Position numbers and translations under genes: made by a program
Notes under the pieces: generated by a model
What the model was told of the DNA's origin: nothing
The model's input: the letters and a program-made list of their open reading frames with translations, nothing else
Database searches by the model: none
Source: Aminobacter aminovorans
GTDB taxonomy: Bacteria; Pseudomonadota; Alphaproteobacteria; Rhizobiales; Rhizobiaceae
Direction: 5' to 3'
DNA length: 64,000 nt
Assembly: GCF_900445235.1 (NCBI RefSeq)
Contig: NZ_UFSM01000001.1
Location: 4,789,501 to 4,853,500, forward strand
Shown here: in pieces, positions 26,300 through 35,508 of the stretch
Numbering within the stretch: position 1 is the stretch's first letter
Layout of the letters: every line of letters begins with the position of its first letter

Positions 26300-28519
26300 T
26301 CAGGCCGCCTTCTTTTCCTCTGCCTTCGCGTAAGGATCGAAGCGCTGGTAGAAGGTCTCGCCCTTCTCGGCCATGTCGACCAGCAGCTTGGGCGCCTTGA
26401 ACTCGGCGCCGTACTTCTTCTGCAGGTCCTTGGCGATCTTGACGAACTTCTTGGCGCCGATGCCGTCGATGTAGGACAGCGCACCGCCAGTGTAGGGCGC
26501 GAAGCCGAAGGCGAGGATCGAGCCGACATCCGCCTCGCGCGGGTCGGTGACGATGCCCTCCTCCATCACGCGCACGGCTTCGAGCGCGATGACCGACAGC
26601 AGGCGCTGCTTGATCTCCTCGACATCGACCTTCTCTGGAGCAAGCTGCGGATAGAGGTCCTTGAGGCCGGGCCACAGCTTCTTCTTCGCCGGTTTTGCCG
26701 GGTAATCGTAGAAGCCCTTGGTGTTCTTGCGGCCGAGGCGACCATGGCTGTCGACCATGGTGTTGATCAGCGCCATCTGGCGTGGATCGACAGCCTTCTC
26801 GCCGAGGTCCCGGATGGTCTGCTTCATGATCTTCTGGGCGAGGTCGACGGCGGTCTCGTCGGTCAGCGCCAGCGGGCCGACCGGCATGCCGGCAGCCTTG
26901 GCGGCGTTCTCGATCATCGCTGCCGGCACGCCTTCGATCAGCATCTTGAAGGCTTCCGACATGTAGCGCAGCACGCAGCGGTTGACGTAGAAGCCACGCG
27001 TGTCGTTGACGACGATCGGCGTCTTCTTGATGGCGCGGACGAAGTCCATCGCCACCGCAAGCGCCTTGTCGCCGGTCTTCTTGCCCATGATGATCTCGAC
27101 CAGCATCATCTTGTCGACCGGTGAGAAGAAGTGGATGCCGATGAAGTTCTTCGGCCTAACCGAGTTCTTGCCAAGCGAGGTGATCGGTATTGTCGAGGTG
27201 TTGGAGGCAAACACCGCCGACGACTTGAGCACGGCTTCCGCCTTCTCGGTCGTCGCCTTCTTGACTTCCGAATCCTCGAACACCGCCTCGACCACGAGGT
27301 CGCAGCCGGCGAGGTCGGCATAGTCGGCGCTCGGCGTGATCAGCGACAGGAGCTTCTCGCGCTCCTCCGGCTTGGCCCGCCCCTTCTTGACCTGGTCGGA
27401 GATCAAGCTGTCGGAGTGCGCCTTGCCCTTGTCGGCCGCTTCCTGGTCGCGGTCGACGAGCACCACCGGGATGCCGGCCTTGGCGGTGACAAAGGCGATG
27501 CCCGCCCCCATGAAGCCGGCGCCGATGATGCCGATCTTCTTGAACTTGGTATCGGCGATGCCTTCGGGGCGGCGAGCGCCCTTGTTCAGCTCCTGCAGCG
27601 ACACGAACAGCGAGCGGATCATCGCCGCCGCTTCCCTGGTCTGCATGATCTCGGTGAAGTAGCGCTGCTCGATGCGCAGGCCGGTGTCGAACGGCACCAA
27701 AAGGCCTTCATAGACGCATTTCAGGATCGCTGTCGCAGCCGGATAGTTGCCATAGGTCTCGCGGCGCAGGATAGCGATTGCCGGCGGCCAGAGATTGGCA
27801 CCCGCGGCCGAATAGACGGGACCGCCCGGCAGCTTGAAGCCCTTCTCGTCCCACGGCTGGACCGGCTTCAGGCCGTTCCTGATCATCGCCTTGGCGGTCT
27901 CGATCAGCTTCTTCGGCTCGGCGATCTCGTGGATCAGGTTCATGCCCTTCGCCTTCTGCGGCGACAGCGTCTGGCCCGAGGTCAGCATCTGCAGCGCCGA
28001 CTGCGGGTCGGCCAGCCTCGGCACGCGCTGGGTGCCGCCGGCGCCCGGGAAGATGCCGACCTTCACTTCCGGCAGGGCCATCTTGACCTTGTCCGAGTCA
28101 GCCGCGACACGTCCGTGGCAGGCCAGCGACAGCTCGAAGGCACCGCCCATGCAGGTGCCGTTGATCGCCGAAACCCATGGCTTGCCCGAGGTCTCGAGCT
28201 TGCGCCACAACGCGCCCATGCGACCGGCGTTGTCGAACAGGAGCTTGGCTGCCTTCTCCGGATCCTTGGACTTTTCCTTGGCATAGATGCCGAGCATCTT
28301 CTGCAGCATGGTGAGATCGGCACCACCGGAAAAAGTCTCCTTGCCCGAGGTGATGACGGCGCCCTTGATGCCGGCGTCGGCAACCACCTGGTCGATGATC
28401 TTGTCGAGCTCGCCCATCACCTCTTCGGTGAAGACGTTCATCGAGCGGTCGGGCATGTTCCAGGTGACGAGCGCAATGCCATCGGCATCAACGTCGACCG
28501 TGAAGTTGGTGTAGGTCAT
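26300..28519 (-). CDS. fadB: Enoyl-CoA hydratase/3-hydroxyacyl-CoA dehydrogenase (FadB/FadJ type)
   Basis: A 739-residue multifunctional beta-oxidation protein. The N-terminal crotonase domain (about 1-200) has [10 protein letters not shown] and the active-site Glu in [17 protein letters not shown]. The NAD-binding domain begins near residue 330 with [13 protein letters not shown] and continues to [15 protein letters not shown], where the His is catalytic. The two C-terminal 3HCDH helical domains complete it. The enzyme hydrates trans-2-enoyl-CoA and oxidises the 3-hydroxyacyl-CoA, as the alpha subunit with the thiolase encoded just upstream (22 bp gap). Confidence 0.93.
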   Translation of the reverse strand: MTYTNFTVDVDADGIALVTWNMPDRSMNVFTEEVMGELDKIIDQVVADAGIKGAVITSGKETFSGGADLTMLQKMLGIYAKEKSKDPEKAAKLLFDNAGRMGALWRKLETSGKPWVSAINGTCMGGAFELSLACHGRVAADSDKVKMALPEVKVGIFPGAGGTQRVPRLADPQSALQMLTSGQTLSPQKAKGMNLIHEIAEPKKLIETAKAMIRNGLKPVQPWDEKGFKLPGGPVYSAAGANLWPPAIAILRRETYGNYPAATAILKCVYEGLLVPFDTGLRIEQRYFTEIMQTREAAAMIRSLFVSLQELNKGARRPEGIADTKFKKIGIIGAGFMGAGIAFVTAKAGIPVVLVDRDQEAADKGKAHSDSLISDQVKKGRAKPEEREKLLSLITPSADYADLAGCDLVVEAVFEDSEVKKATTEKAEAVLKSSAVFASNTSTIPITSLGKNSVRPKNFIGIHFFSPVDKMMLVEIIMGKKTGDKALAVAMDFVRAIKKTPIVVNDTRGFYVNRCVLRYMSEAFKMLIEGVPAAMIENAAKAAGMPVGPLALTDETAVDLAQKIMKQTIRDLGEKAVDPRQMALINTMVDSHGRLGRKNTKGFYDYPAKPAKKKLWPGLKDLYPQLAPEKVDVEEIKQRLLSVIALEAVRVMEEGIVTDPREADVGSILAFGFAPYTGGALSYIDGIGAKKFVKIAKDLQKKYGAEFKAPKLLVDMAEKGETFYQRFDPYAKAEEKKAA

Positions 28520-28541
28520 GTCTGTCTCCTTCCGGCCGAAA

Positions 28542-29750
28542 TCAAACGCGTTCGATGATCGTTGCGGTGCCCATGCCGGCGCCGATGCACAAGGTCACCA
28601 GCGCGGTGTTGAGGTCGCGGCGCTCCAGCTCGTCGAGCACGGTGCCGAAGATCATCGCCCCGGTCGCCCCCAGTGGGTGGCCCATGGCGATCGCGCCGCC
28701 ATTGACGTTGATCTTGTCGTGCGGGATCTCGAAGGCCTGCATGTAGCGCAGCACCACCGAGGCGAAGGCCTCGTTGAGCTCGAACAGGTCGATGTCGGAG
28801 ATCTTCATCTTGGCGCGCTTGAGCAGCTTCTCGGTCACGTCGACCGGACCGGTCAGCATCATTGCCGGCTCCGAGCCGATATTGGAAAAGGCGCGGATGC
28901 GGGCGCGCGGCTTGAGGCCCATCGTCTTGCCGGCCTTCTTCGAGCCGAGCAGGACCGCGGCCGCACCGTCGACGATGCCGGACGAATTGCCGGCATGGTG
29001 GACGTGATTGACCTCTTCGAGCTCGGGATAGCGCTGAACGGCAACCGCATCGAAGCCGCCCATCTCGCCGGGGATGACAAAGGAAGGCTGCAATTGGCCG
29101 AGCGACTGCATGTCTGTGGTCGGGCGCATGTGCTCGTCATGGGCAAGGATGGTGAGGCCGTTCTGGTCCTTCACCGGAACCACCGACTTCTTGAAGTAGC
29201 CCTTCTCCCAGGCCTTGGCGGCGCGCTTCTGGCTCTCGACGGCATAGGCGTCGACGTCGTCGCGCGAGAAACCATATTTGGTGGCGATCAGGTCGGCCGA
29301 CACGCCCTGTGGCATGAACCAGGCCGGCATGCCGACCGAGGGATCCATGAACCAGGCGCCGCCCGACATGCCCATGCCGACGCGCGACATCGATTCCACG
29401 CCGCCGGCGATCACGATCTCGTCGGCGCCCTGCGCGATCTTCGCAGCGCCGAAGTTGATGGCGTCGAGGCCGGAGGCGCAGAAGCGCGAGATCTGCATGC
29501 CCGGCGCCTTGTTGTCGTAGCCGGCCTCGAAGGCGGCCGAGCGCGGGATCACCGAACCGGCTTCGCCGACGGGATCGACGCAGCCGAAGATGATGTCGTC
29601 GACTTCTGCCGTGTCGAAGCCGTTGCGGTCGCGCAGCGCTTCCAGCACCTTGGCGCCGAGGCGCACCGCCGGAACCTCATGCAGCGATCCATCCTTCTTG
29701 CCCTTGCCGCGCGGCGTGCGCACGGCGTCATAGACAAAAGCGTCAGCCAT
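28542..29750 (-). CDS. fadA: Acetyl-CoA acyltransferase (thiolase)
   Basis: A 402-residue degradative thiolase that cleaves 3-ketoacyl-CoA, the last beta-oxidation step. The nucleophile is C91 in [11 protein letters not shown]. The [15 protein letters not shown] histidine motif and CIGAGMGTA cysteine motif near the C-terminus complete the site. Start ATG 29750 gives [23 protein letters not shown], the usual trifunctional-complex thiolase opening. It lies between DUF4259 (78 bp upstream) and fadB, on the same strand. Confidence 0.93.
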   Translation of the reverse strand: MADAFVYDAVRTPRGKGKKDGSLHEVPAVRLGAKVLEALRDRNGFDTAEVDDIIFGCVDPVGEAGSVIPRSAAFEAGYDNKAPGMQISRFCASGLDAINFGAAKIAQGADEIVIAGGVESMSRVGMGMSGGAWFMDPSVGMPAWFMPQGVSADLIATKYGFSRDDVDAYAVESQKRAAKAWEKGYFKKSVVPVKDQNGLTILAHDEHMRPTTDMQSLGQLQPSFVIPGEMGGFDAVAVQRYPELEEVNHVHHAGNSSGIVDGAAAVLLGSKKAGKTMGLKPRARIRAFSNIGSEPAMMLTGPVDVTEKLLKRAKMKISDIDLFELNEAFASVVLRYMQAFEIPHDKINVNGGAIAMGHPLGATGAMIFGTVLDELERRDLNTALVTLCIGAGMGTATIIERV

Positions 29751-29828
29751 TTTCTGTCCCTTTCTTGCTCGTTCGCGAGTGCTCCAGGCACCCAGCGTCG
29801 ATCCACAGCTTTTCGCCCGACGCGCCGA

Positions 29829-30230
29829 CTAGCGCAGCGCCTCGCGCAAACGTCTCAGTTCACTCTTGAAGCCTGCTGCATCAGCCGGCTCGGCGTCATT
29901 CCAAAGTTCCATCAGCTCAGAATTCTGTCCGCCGATGCACTCGACAGCTTTGATTGCTTTGGCCTTCAAACCGGTCAAAGCCTGCCAGCTCGAGACACTT
30001 CGGAGTGCGGTCTCGGCAGACTCGGACAGGAAGCCGGACATCCCGCCAGCGGTCGCCACGATTGCCGCTGCCGCAACGGCTACGGAGCCGTCCGGAGCCT
30101 CGATGTAGCCGCCTGTTCCACAACCGGCATCAAGGGCGCGCGAGATCGCGACAACACCGTGCTGCTCGAACTCCGCAACGAAGTCAGCGGCATCATCGTT
30201 CTCGAAGGGTTTCACGCCCCAGGCGCCCAT
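29829..30230 (-). CDS. DUF4259 domain protein
   Basis: A 133-residue soluble protein. Its opening MGAWGVKPFENDDAADFVAEFE is the diagnostic start of DUF4259, followed by an alanine-rich helical middle (AVAAAAIVATA) and a charged C-terminal helix. The function is unknown. ATG 30230 is 11 bp after the stop of the acyl-CoA dehydrogenase gene and within the beta-oxidation operon, an odd place for this family. Its base composition is not obviously foreign. Confidence 0.82.
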   Translation of the reverse strand: MGAWGVKPFENDDAADFVAEFEQHGVVAISRALDAGCGTGGYIEAPDGSVAVAAAAIVATAGGMSGFLSESAETALRSVSSWQALTGLKAKAIKAVECIGGQNSELMELWNDAEPADAAGFKSELRRLREALR

Positions 30231-30241
30231 TGCCAGTTCCT

Positions 30242-31414
30242 CTACAAGCTTCGCGCGATCAGCAACTTCATGATCTCGTTCGTGCCGCCATAGATACGCT
30301 GCACGCGAGCGTCGCGATACATGCGGGCGATCGGGTATTCGTTCATATAACCATAGCCGCCGAACAATTGCAGGCACTCGTCGACGATCTTGCACTGCAG
30401 ATCCGACAGCCAATACTTTGCCATCGAAGCAGTTACCGGATCGAGCCCGCCGGAAATATGGCGGGCGACGCAGTCGTTGTAGAAAACCCTGCCGATGGTC
30501 GCCTCGGTCTTGAGTTCGGCCAGCCTGAACTGGGTGTTCTGGAAGTCGAGGATCGCCTTGCCGAAGGCTTTGCGGTCCTTGACGTAGTCGATTGTCACGG
30601 CCAGCGCGCGCTCGATCATGGCGATGGCGCCCGTGCCGATCTCCAGCCGCTCCTGCGGCAGTTGCTGCATCAGTTGGACGAAACCCTGGCCTTCTTCCTG
30701 TCCCAGCAGGTTGGAGGTCGGCACGCGCACGTCGTTGAAGAACAGCTCGGAGGTGTCGTTTGCCTTGAGCCCGATCTTGTCGAGGTTGCGGCCGCGCTCG
30801 AAACCGTCGACCTCATCGGTCTCGACGACGATCAGCGAAGTGCCCTTGGCGCCCTTGGACGGGTCGGTCTTGGTCACCACGATAACCAGGTTCGCCAGCT
30901 GGCCGTTGGTGATGAAGGTTTTCGAGCCGTTGATCCGGTACTGGTTGCCGTCCTTCTCGGCACGCGTCTTGACGCCCTGCAGGTCGGAGCCAGCGCCAGG
31001 CTCGGTCATGGCAATGGCGCCGATCAGTTCGCCGGTCGCCATCCTGGGCAGCCACTTCTTCTTCTGCTCTTCCGAGCCATAGTGGAGAATATAGGGGGCG
31101 ACGATCGCATTGTGCAGGGCGATGCCGAAGCCGTCGACGCCGACATGGCCGATCGCCTCGATGATCGCGCTCTCATGGGCGAAGGTGCCGCCCGAGCCGC
31201 CATATTCCTCAGGCATCGAGGCGCAGAGCAGGCCGGCGGCGCCGGCCTTTTCCCAGGCCGCGCGATCGACGATCTCGTTCTTCTCGTAGCCGTCGTAGTG
31301 CGGCAGAACCTCTTCCGACATGAAGCGGTGCGCCATGTCGTAGAGCATCGCCACGTCTTCCCCGGCCCATGCGGGCCTGGGCAGTCCCAGAACATCTGCA
31401 GGAATTGTCGCCAC
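30242..31414 (-). CDS. Acyl-CoA dehydrogenase, LCAD-like
   Basis: A 390-residue FAD enzyme oxidising acyl-CoA to enoyl-CoA. Motifs seen are AMTEPGAGSDL, the DRKAFGK segment and LQLFGGYGYMNEYPI. The C-terminal IYGGTNEIM has Gly where medium-chain enzymes carry the catalytic Glu. Instead LPQERLEIG offers a Glu in the helix used by long-chain and isovaleryl-type dehydrogenases, so the base has probably moved there. I place the start at GTG 31414 because GGAGG stands five bases upstream; the frame also has ATG 31441. It is second in the operon, 63 bp after the larger dehydrogenase. Confidence 0.9.
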   Translation of the reverse strand: MATIPADVLGLPRPAWAGEDVAMLYDMAHRFMSEEVLPHYDGYEKNEIVDRAAWEKAGAAGLLCASMPEEYGGSGGTFAHESAIIEAIGHVGVDGFGIALHNAIVAPYILHYGSEEQKKKWLPRMATGELIGAIAMTEPGAGSDLQGVKTRAEKDGNQYRINGSKTFITNGQLANLVIVVTKTDPSKGAKGTSLIVVETDEVDGFERGRNLDKIGLKANDTSELFFNDVRVPTSNLLGQEEGQGFVQLMQQLPQERLEIGTGAIAMIERALAVTIDYVKDRKAFGKAILDFQNTQFRLAELKTEATIGRVFYNDCVARHISGGLDPVTASMAKYWLSDLQCKIVDECLQLFGGYGYMNEYPIARMYRDARVQRIYGGTNEIMKLLIARSL

Positions 31415-31477
31415 GATCTCCTCCGCGTTTCGACGCCGCATTTGCGAGGCGGCCGCGAACGGCCGCCAGGTCTTGGA

Positions 31478-33274
31478 TCAGAACGCCTCCGCGGCGAGCG
31501 CCATCATCGTCGCCGAGCCGGTCGACAGGCGCGCGAGATGCGCCGAGGTCTCGGGCATGACGCGCTCCATGAAGTAGCGCCCCGTCACCAGCTTGGTCTC
31601 GTAGAAATCGGCCGAACCATTGGCGCCGGTTGCGAGCTTGTCCTGAGCCGACTTGACCATCCGACCCCACATGTAGCCAAGCGCCACGAGGCCGAAGAGA
31701 TGCATGTAGTCCGTCGAGGCCGCACCCGCATTGTCCGGATTGGCCATGCCGTTCTGCACCAGCCACATCGTCGCCGCCTGCAGGTCGTTGAGACCCTTCT
31801 TCAGCGCCTTGGTGAAGGGCGCCATCTGCTCGTCGCCGCGATTGGCCTCGCAGAACTCGCCGACGTCCTTGAAGAAGGCCTGCACGGCGCGGCCGCCGTT
31901 GAGGCCGAGCTTGCGGCCGACCAGGTCGAGCGCCTGCACGCCATTGGCACCTTCATAGATCATGGCGATACGAGCATCGCGGACGAACTGGCTCATGCCA
32001 TGCTCTTCGATGTAGCCGTGGCCGCCAAACACCTGCTGCGCCATCACGGCATGCTCGAAGCCTTTGTCGGTCAGCACGCCCTTCACGATCGGGGTCATCA
32101 GGCCCATGTGATCGTCGGCCGCCTGACGCTCGGCGCCATCCTCGGAGCGATGGGCGACATCGGAATTGATCGCCGTCCATAGCACCAACGCCCGGCCGGC
32201 CTCGTTGAAGGCCTTCATGGTCATCAGCTTGCGGCGGATGTCGGGGTGGACGATGATCGGGTCGGCCTTCTTGTCGGGCGCCTTCGGCCCGGTCAGCGAG
32301 CGGCCCTGGATGCGGTCCTTGGCATAGGCAACGGCGTTCTGGTAGGCGATCTCGGAGACTGCAAGACCTTGCAGGCCGACGCCGAGGCGGGCCTCGTTCA
32401 TCATCGTGAACATCGCCTTCAGGCCGCCATTGGCCTCGCCGATCAGGAAGCCCTCGGCCTCGTCATAATTCATGACACAGGTCGAGTTGCCGTGGATGCC
32501 CATCTTCTCCTCGATCGAGCCGCACGACACCGCGTTGCGCGCGCCGGGATTACCGGCTGCGTCGAGCTTGAACTTCGGCACGATGAACAGCGAGATGCCC
32601 TTGACGCCTTCCGGCGCGCCTTCGATGCGGGCCAGCACCAGATGGATGATGTTCTCCGACATGTCGTGTTCGCCGGCCGAGATGAAGATCTTCTGGCCGG
32701 ATATCTTGTAGGAGCCATCGCCGTTCGGCACAGCCTTGGAGCGCAGCAGGCCGAGATCGGTACCGCAATGCGGCTCGGTCAGGTTCATGGTACCGGTCCA
32801 GGTGCCCTCGACCATCTTCGGCAGCCAGGTCGCCTTCTGCTCGTCGGAACCATGCACGAGGATCGCAGCCATCGCGCCCTGGGTCAGGCCGGGATACATC
32901 ATCAGCGCCATATTGGCCGCCGACATGTATTCGCCGACCGCCGAGTGCACGGTGTAGGGCAGGCCCTGGCCGCCATGCTCGACCGGTACGGCCAGCCCCA
33001 TCCAGCCACCCTCTCGATACTGGTCGAAGGCCTCCTTGAAGCCCTTGGGCGTGGTCACCGAGCCGTCGTCGTTGCGGACGCAGCCCTCCACGTCGCCAAC
33101 GCGATTGAGCGGATGCATAACGTTTTCAGCGAGTTTGGCCCCCTCTGCGAGGATCGCCTCCAGCACGTCGGGGCTGGCGTCGGAGAAGCCGGCGAGGTTG
33201 CTGTAGCGCTCGTAGCCGAGCACGTCATTGAGCACGAAAAGTGTGTCTTGGACCGGCGCGCGAAATGTCGGCAT
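31478..33274 (-). CDS. Acyl-CoA dehydrogenase, 600-residue type with C-terminal domain
   Basis: A 598-residue acyl-CoA dehydrogenase with the extra C-terminal domain (PF12806-like). It has an N-terminal [20 protein letters not shown], the FAD-binding [16 protein letters not shown], the C-terminal [18 protein letters not shown] with Glu in the medium-chain catalytic position, and a final helical bundle of about 130 residues. ATG 33274 follows GGAGGA at the right spacing. It is the first gene of the operon and lies behind the large palindrome at 33353-33386. Enzymes of this type act on medium to long acyl chains or 3-methylthiopropanoyl-CoA (DmdC); chain specificity is undecided. Confidence 0.92.
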   Translation of the reverse strand: MPTFRAPVQDTLFVLNDVLGYERYSNLAGFSDASPDVLEAILAEGAKLAENVMHPLNRVGDVEGCVRNDDGSVTTPKGFKEAFDQYREGGWMGLAVPVEHGGQGLPYTVHSAVGEYMSAANMALMMYPGLTQGAMAAILVHGSDEQKATWLPKMVEGTWTGTMNLTEPHCGTDLGLLRSKAVPNGDGSYKISGQKIFISAGEHDMSENIIHLVLARIEGAPEGVKGISLFIVPKFKLDAAGNPGARNAVSCGSIEEKMGIHGNSTCVMNYDEAEGFLIGEANGGLKAMFTMMNEARLGVGLQGLAVSEIAYQNAVAYAKDRIQGRSLTGPKAPDKKADPIIVHPDIRRKLMTMKAFNEAGRALVLWTAINSDVAHRSEDGAERQAADDHMGLMTPIVKGVLTDKGFEHAVMAQQVFGGHGYIEEHGMSQFVRDARIAMIYEGANGVQALDLVGRKLGLNGGRAVQAFFKDVGEFCEANRGDEQMAPFTKALKKGLNDLQAATMWLVQNGMANPDNAGAASTDYMHLFGLVALGYMWGRMVKSAQDKLATGANGSADFYETKLVTGRYFMERVMPETSAHLARLSTGSATMMALAAEAF

Positions 33275-33352
33275 TGCTCTTCCTCCAGCAAATGTGAGCC
33301 GGTTCCGGCCAGACGGTATGCGACGGGGAACCGCTTGTCGAACCGCGATTAG

Positions 33353-33386
33353 CAAAAATTGACGTTTGCGTAAACGTCAATTTTTG
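33353..33386. promoter_or_regulatory. Large palindromic operator before the beta-oxidation operon
   Basis: Perfect 15-bp arms (33353-33367 and 33372-33386) flank a 4-bp centre GCGT. The core is TGACGTTT, 4 bp, then AAACGTCA. Its centre is about 95 bp before the acyl-CoA dehydrogenase ATG at 33274. The same core recurs at 49137-49156. The remainder of the 349-bp gap 33275-33623 holds no supported gene. Because the arms are this long and the site is repeated, a dimeric repressor or MerR-type site is likely. Confidence 0.75.
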
Positions 33387-33623
33387 TGAATCCGCAATTC
33401 GGCGAAATTTTCCGTGCGTTTTGAGCTTTTTAGGAGGTCGTCAGCGCTGAGGCAGGCGCTGGCCGGAGAAAAGGCGCAGGCGCCTGCTGCTTGGCTGCTT
33501 CCGCCCTTGCCAATGTCACCGTTACGACGCCGGTGCCGGACTTGCCGATATGAGGATGCGATAGCCAGTCAGCCGTCGAGTGCCGGCGACCACCGAGCAG
33601 AAGCACAGAGCTTGGCCTCCCCT

Positions 33624-34409
33624 TCAGTCCTTCCTGAAGATGATCCTGCCGAGCCAACCCGTGAGCATGGCGAGACCGATGGCGAAGAGGCCGTAGCCGA
33701 AGCCGTGGTCGGTGGCGAAGCGAAAGATGGTCTGCTCGAAGCCCGACTTGACGATGGCCAGCTGGGCCGAGGTTTCCTTGATGAAGATGCCGTTGCGAAA
33801 CAGGAAGGCCCGCGCCTTGTGGGTGCCGACCGGAACGTTGGGGGCAAGGTGCAGCGTGGCGCGGAACAGGCTCTGCGACAAAAACTGCACGCCGCCGATA
33901 TTGTCGGAGTAGAGCCCGGTCGCCAGCTTGCGCTCGCGCAGCGCGTCGGTGAACTCCTGGATGGTCAGCGGGCTGTCGCGCTTGTCCTCGGGCTCCATGT
34001 AGATGTTGTTGGCGCCGAGCGAGAGCTGGCGGTAGTTGTTGGGATCGGTGATGTCCTGCGGCTGGCGGGTGGTCGCCACCGAATAGGACATCGGCACGTT
34101 GACGAAGGTTTCGGACTGGGTGTTGATCCACATGCCGAGCACGCGGCTCTTGCGCCGCACCACCACCGGCCGTGCCGGACCCTCGAGCACGACATAGACA
34201 TCGTAGCGGCCCTGGCGGTTGATCAGCGGGTCGGCGTTTTCGAGCGCACCGAAGATGGTGAGGTCGGCACCGGCGAAGTCGGCGGTGATGGCGACGCGGT
34301 CGGTCGAGAGCCCGATCTGGATGCTTTCGGGATGCGCCGGCTCCTGGGCGCGGGCCGGAAGGGCTGCCGCCAGCATCAGGGCTGCGAGACATGCCGCGAC
34401 CCGCATCAC
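33624..34409 (-). CDS. TIGR02186-family exported membrane protein
   Basis: A 261-residue protein with a signal peptide (MMRVAACLAALMLAAALPARAQ), a long extracytoplasmic beta-rich region and one C-terminal membrane helix (about 236-256) ending in RIIFRKD. The opening ESIQIGLSTDRVAITADFAGADLTIFGA and the RKSRVLGMWIN segment match TIGR02186, a family of unknown function found beside TauE/SafE permeases. Its start overlaps the stop of the TauE/SafE gene by 4 bp, so the two proteins are made together and may form a complex. Confidence 0.88.
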   Translation of the reverse strand: MMRVAACLAALMLAAALPARAQEPAHPESIQIGLSTDRVAITADFAGADLTIFGALENADPLINRQGRYDVYVVLEGPARPVVVRRKSRVLGMWINTQSETFVNVPMSYSVATTRQPQDITDPNNYRQLSLGANNIYMEPEDKRDSPLTIQEFTDALRERKLATGLYSDNIGGVQFLSQSLFRATLHLAPNVPVGTHKARAFLFRNGIFIKETSAQLAIVKSGFEQTIFRFATDHGFGYGLFAIGLAMLTGWLGRIIFRKD

Positions 34410-35332
34410 AGAAGCCCGCTCACGCCGGTCAGCGAATAGAGGTTCTGCGGCTTGACGAACAGGTCGAAGCCGAGGCGCAAGGCAACGGCAAGCACCAGCA
34501 GTGCGAGCAGCGCGCGCAGCTGTTCGCCGCGCAGCTTCTGGCCGGCCTTGGCGCCGTATTGGGCGCCGGCAACGCCGCCGACCATCAGCACCAGCGCCAG
34601 GATGATGTCGACGGTCTGGTTGGTCGAGGCGTGCACCAAGGTGGTGAAGGCCGAAACGACGACGATCTGGAACAACGAGGTTCCGACGACGACGTTGGTC
34701 GGCACCTTGAGCAGGTAGATCAGCGCTGGCACCATGATGAAGCCGCCGCCAACGCCCATGATGGCGGAGAGAAAGCCGATGCCGGCGCCGATGCCGAGCA
34801 CCGGGATGACCGAGACGAACAGCTTCGAGGTGCGGAAGCGCATCTTGAAGGGCAGGCGGTGGATCCAGTTGTGCTGGCCCGACTTCTTCAGGGCCGGCGG
34901 CACGCCGCCCTTGGTCAGGCGCAGCGCATTGACGCTTTCGATCAGCATCAGCCCGCCGACGGTGCCGAGAAAGACGACATAGAGCAGCGAAATGAACAGG
35001 TCGAGCTGGCCGATAGCGCGCAGCAGCGCAAAGACGAAGCCGCCGGCCGCCGAGCCGGCAATGCCACCGACAAGCAGCACCGTGCCGAGCTTGAAGTCGA
35101 GCGTGCCGCGCTTGAGATGGGCAAGCGCGCCGGAGAACGACGAGGCGATGACCTGGTTGGCGCCGGTGGCGACAGCGATGGCGGGGGGGATGTTGTAGAA
35201 GATCAGAAGCGGCGTGATCAGGAAACCGCCGCCGACCCCGAACATGCCCGACAGGAAGCCGACCGCCGCACCCATCGCAAGGAGCACGAACACATTGACC
35301 GACATCTCAGCAATCGGGAGATAAATGCCCAC
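34406..35332 (-). CDS. TauE/SafE (TSUP) family anion permease
   Basis: A 308-residue membrane permease with about eight helices in two repeats, each starting with a glycine-rich motif: GFLSGMFGVGGGFLITPLL (about 25-43) and GFLSAIMGVGGGFIMVPAL (about 167-185). TSUP proteins export sulfite, sulfonates or related anions. It is translationally coupled to the TIGR02186 protein. No sulfur-oxidation genes lie next to the pair, so the substrate is undetermined. Confidence 0.9.
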   Translation of the reverse strand: MGIYLPIAEMSVNVFVLLAMGAAVGFLSGMFGVGGGFLITPLLIFYNIPPAIAVATGANQVIASSFSGALAHLKRGTLDFKLGTVLLVGGIAGSAAGGFVFALLRAIGQLDLFISLLYVVFLGTVGGLMLIESVNALRLTKGGVPPALKKSGQHNWIHRLPFKMRFRTSKLFVSVIPVLGIGAGIGFLSAIMGVGGGFIMVPALIYLLKVPTNVVVGTSLFQIVVVSAFTTLVHASTNQTVDIILALVLMVGGVAGAQYGAKAGQKLRGEQLRALLALLVLAVALRLGFDLFVKPQNLYSLTGVSGLL

Positions 35333-35508
35333 CCGTCAGACTCTGCAAATCGAATTGTTGCCGACGCCCATCCCTGGGAGCTTGTTGGCTACCGGGTACT
35401 TGCGCCGACATTGCGGCGAAGTCAAACTTCACCGGGCACAAAACGAAAAATAACTCAATCAGTTAACCCGCCGGTAAAGGCGGGCCACCTGATATCAGCC
35501 GTGGCTAA

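Noticed and set aside
28542..33274. Polyhydroxyalkanoate synthesis operon (thiolase with dehydrogenases)
   Set aside because: There is no phaB or phaC; the thiolase beside a FadB-type protein and acyl-CoA dehydrogenases indicates beta-oxidation.
33414..34439. Long plus-strand open frame opposite the TIGR02186 gene
   Set aside because: It lies antisense to the supported gene with a low-complexity translation, a normal effect of GC-rich third positions.
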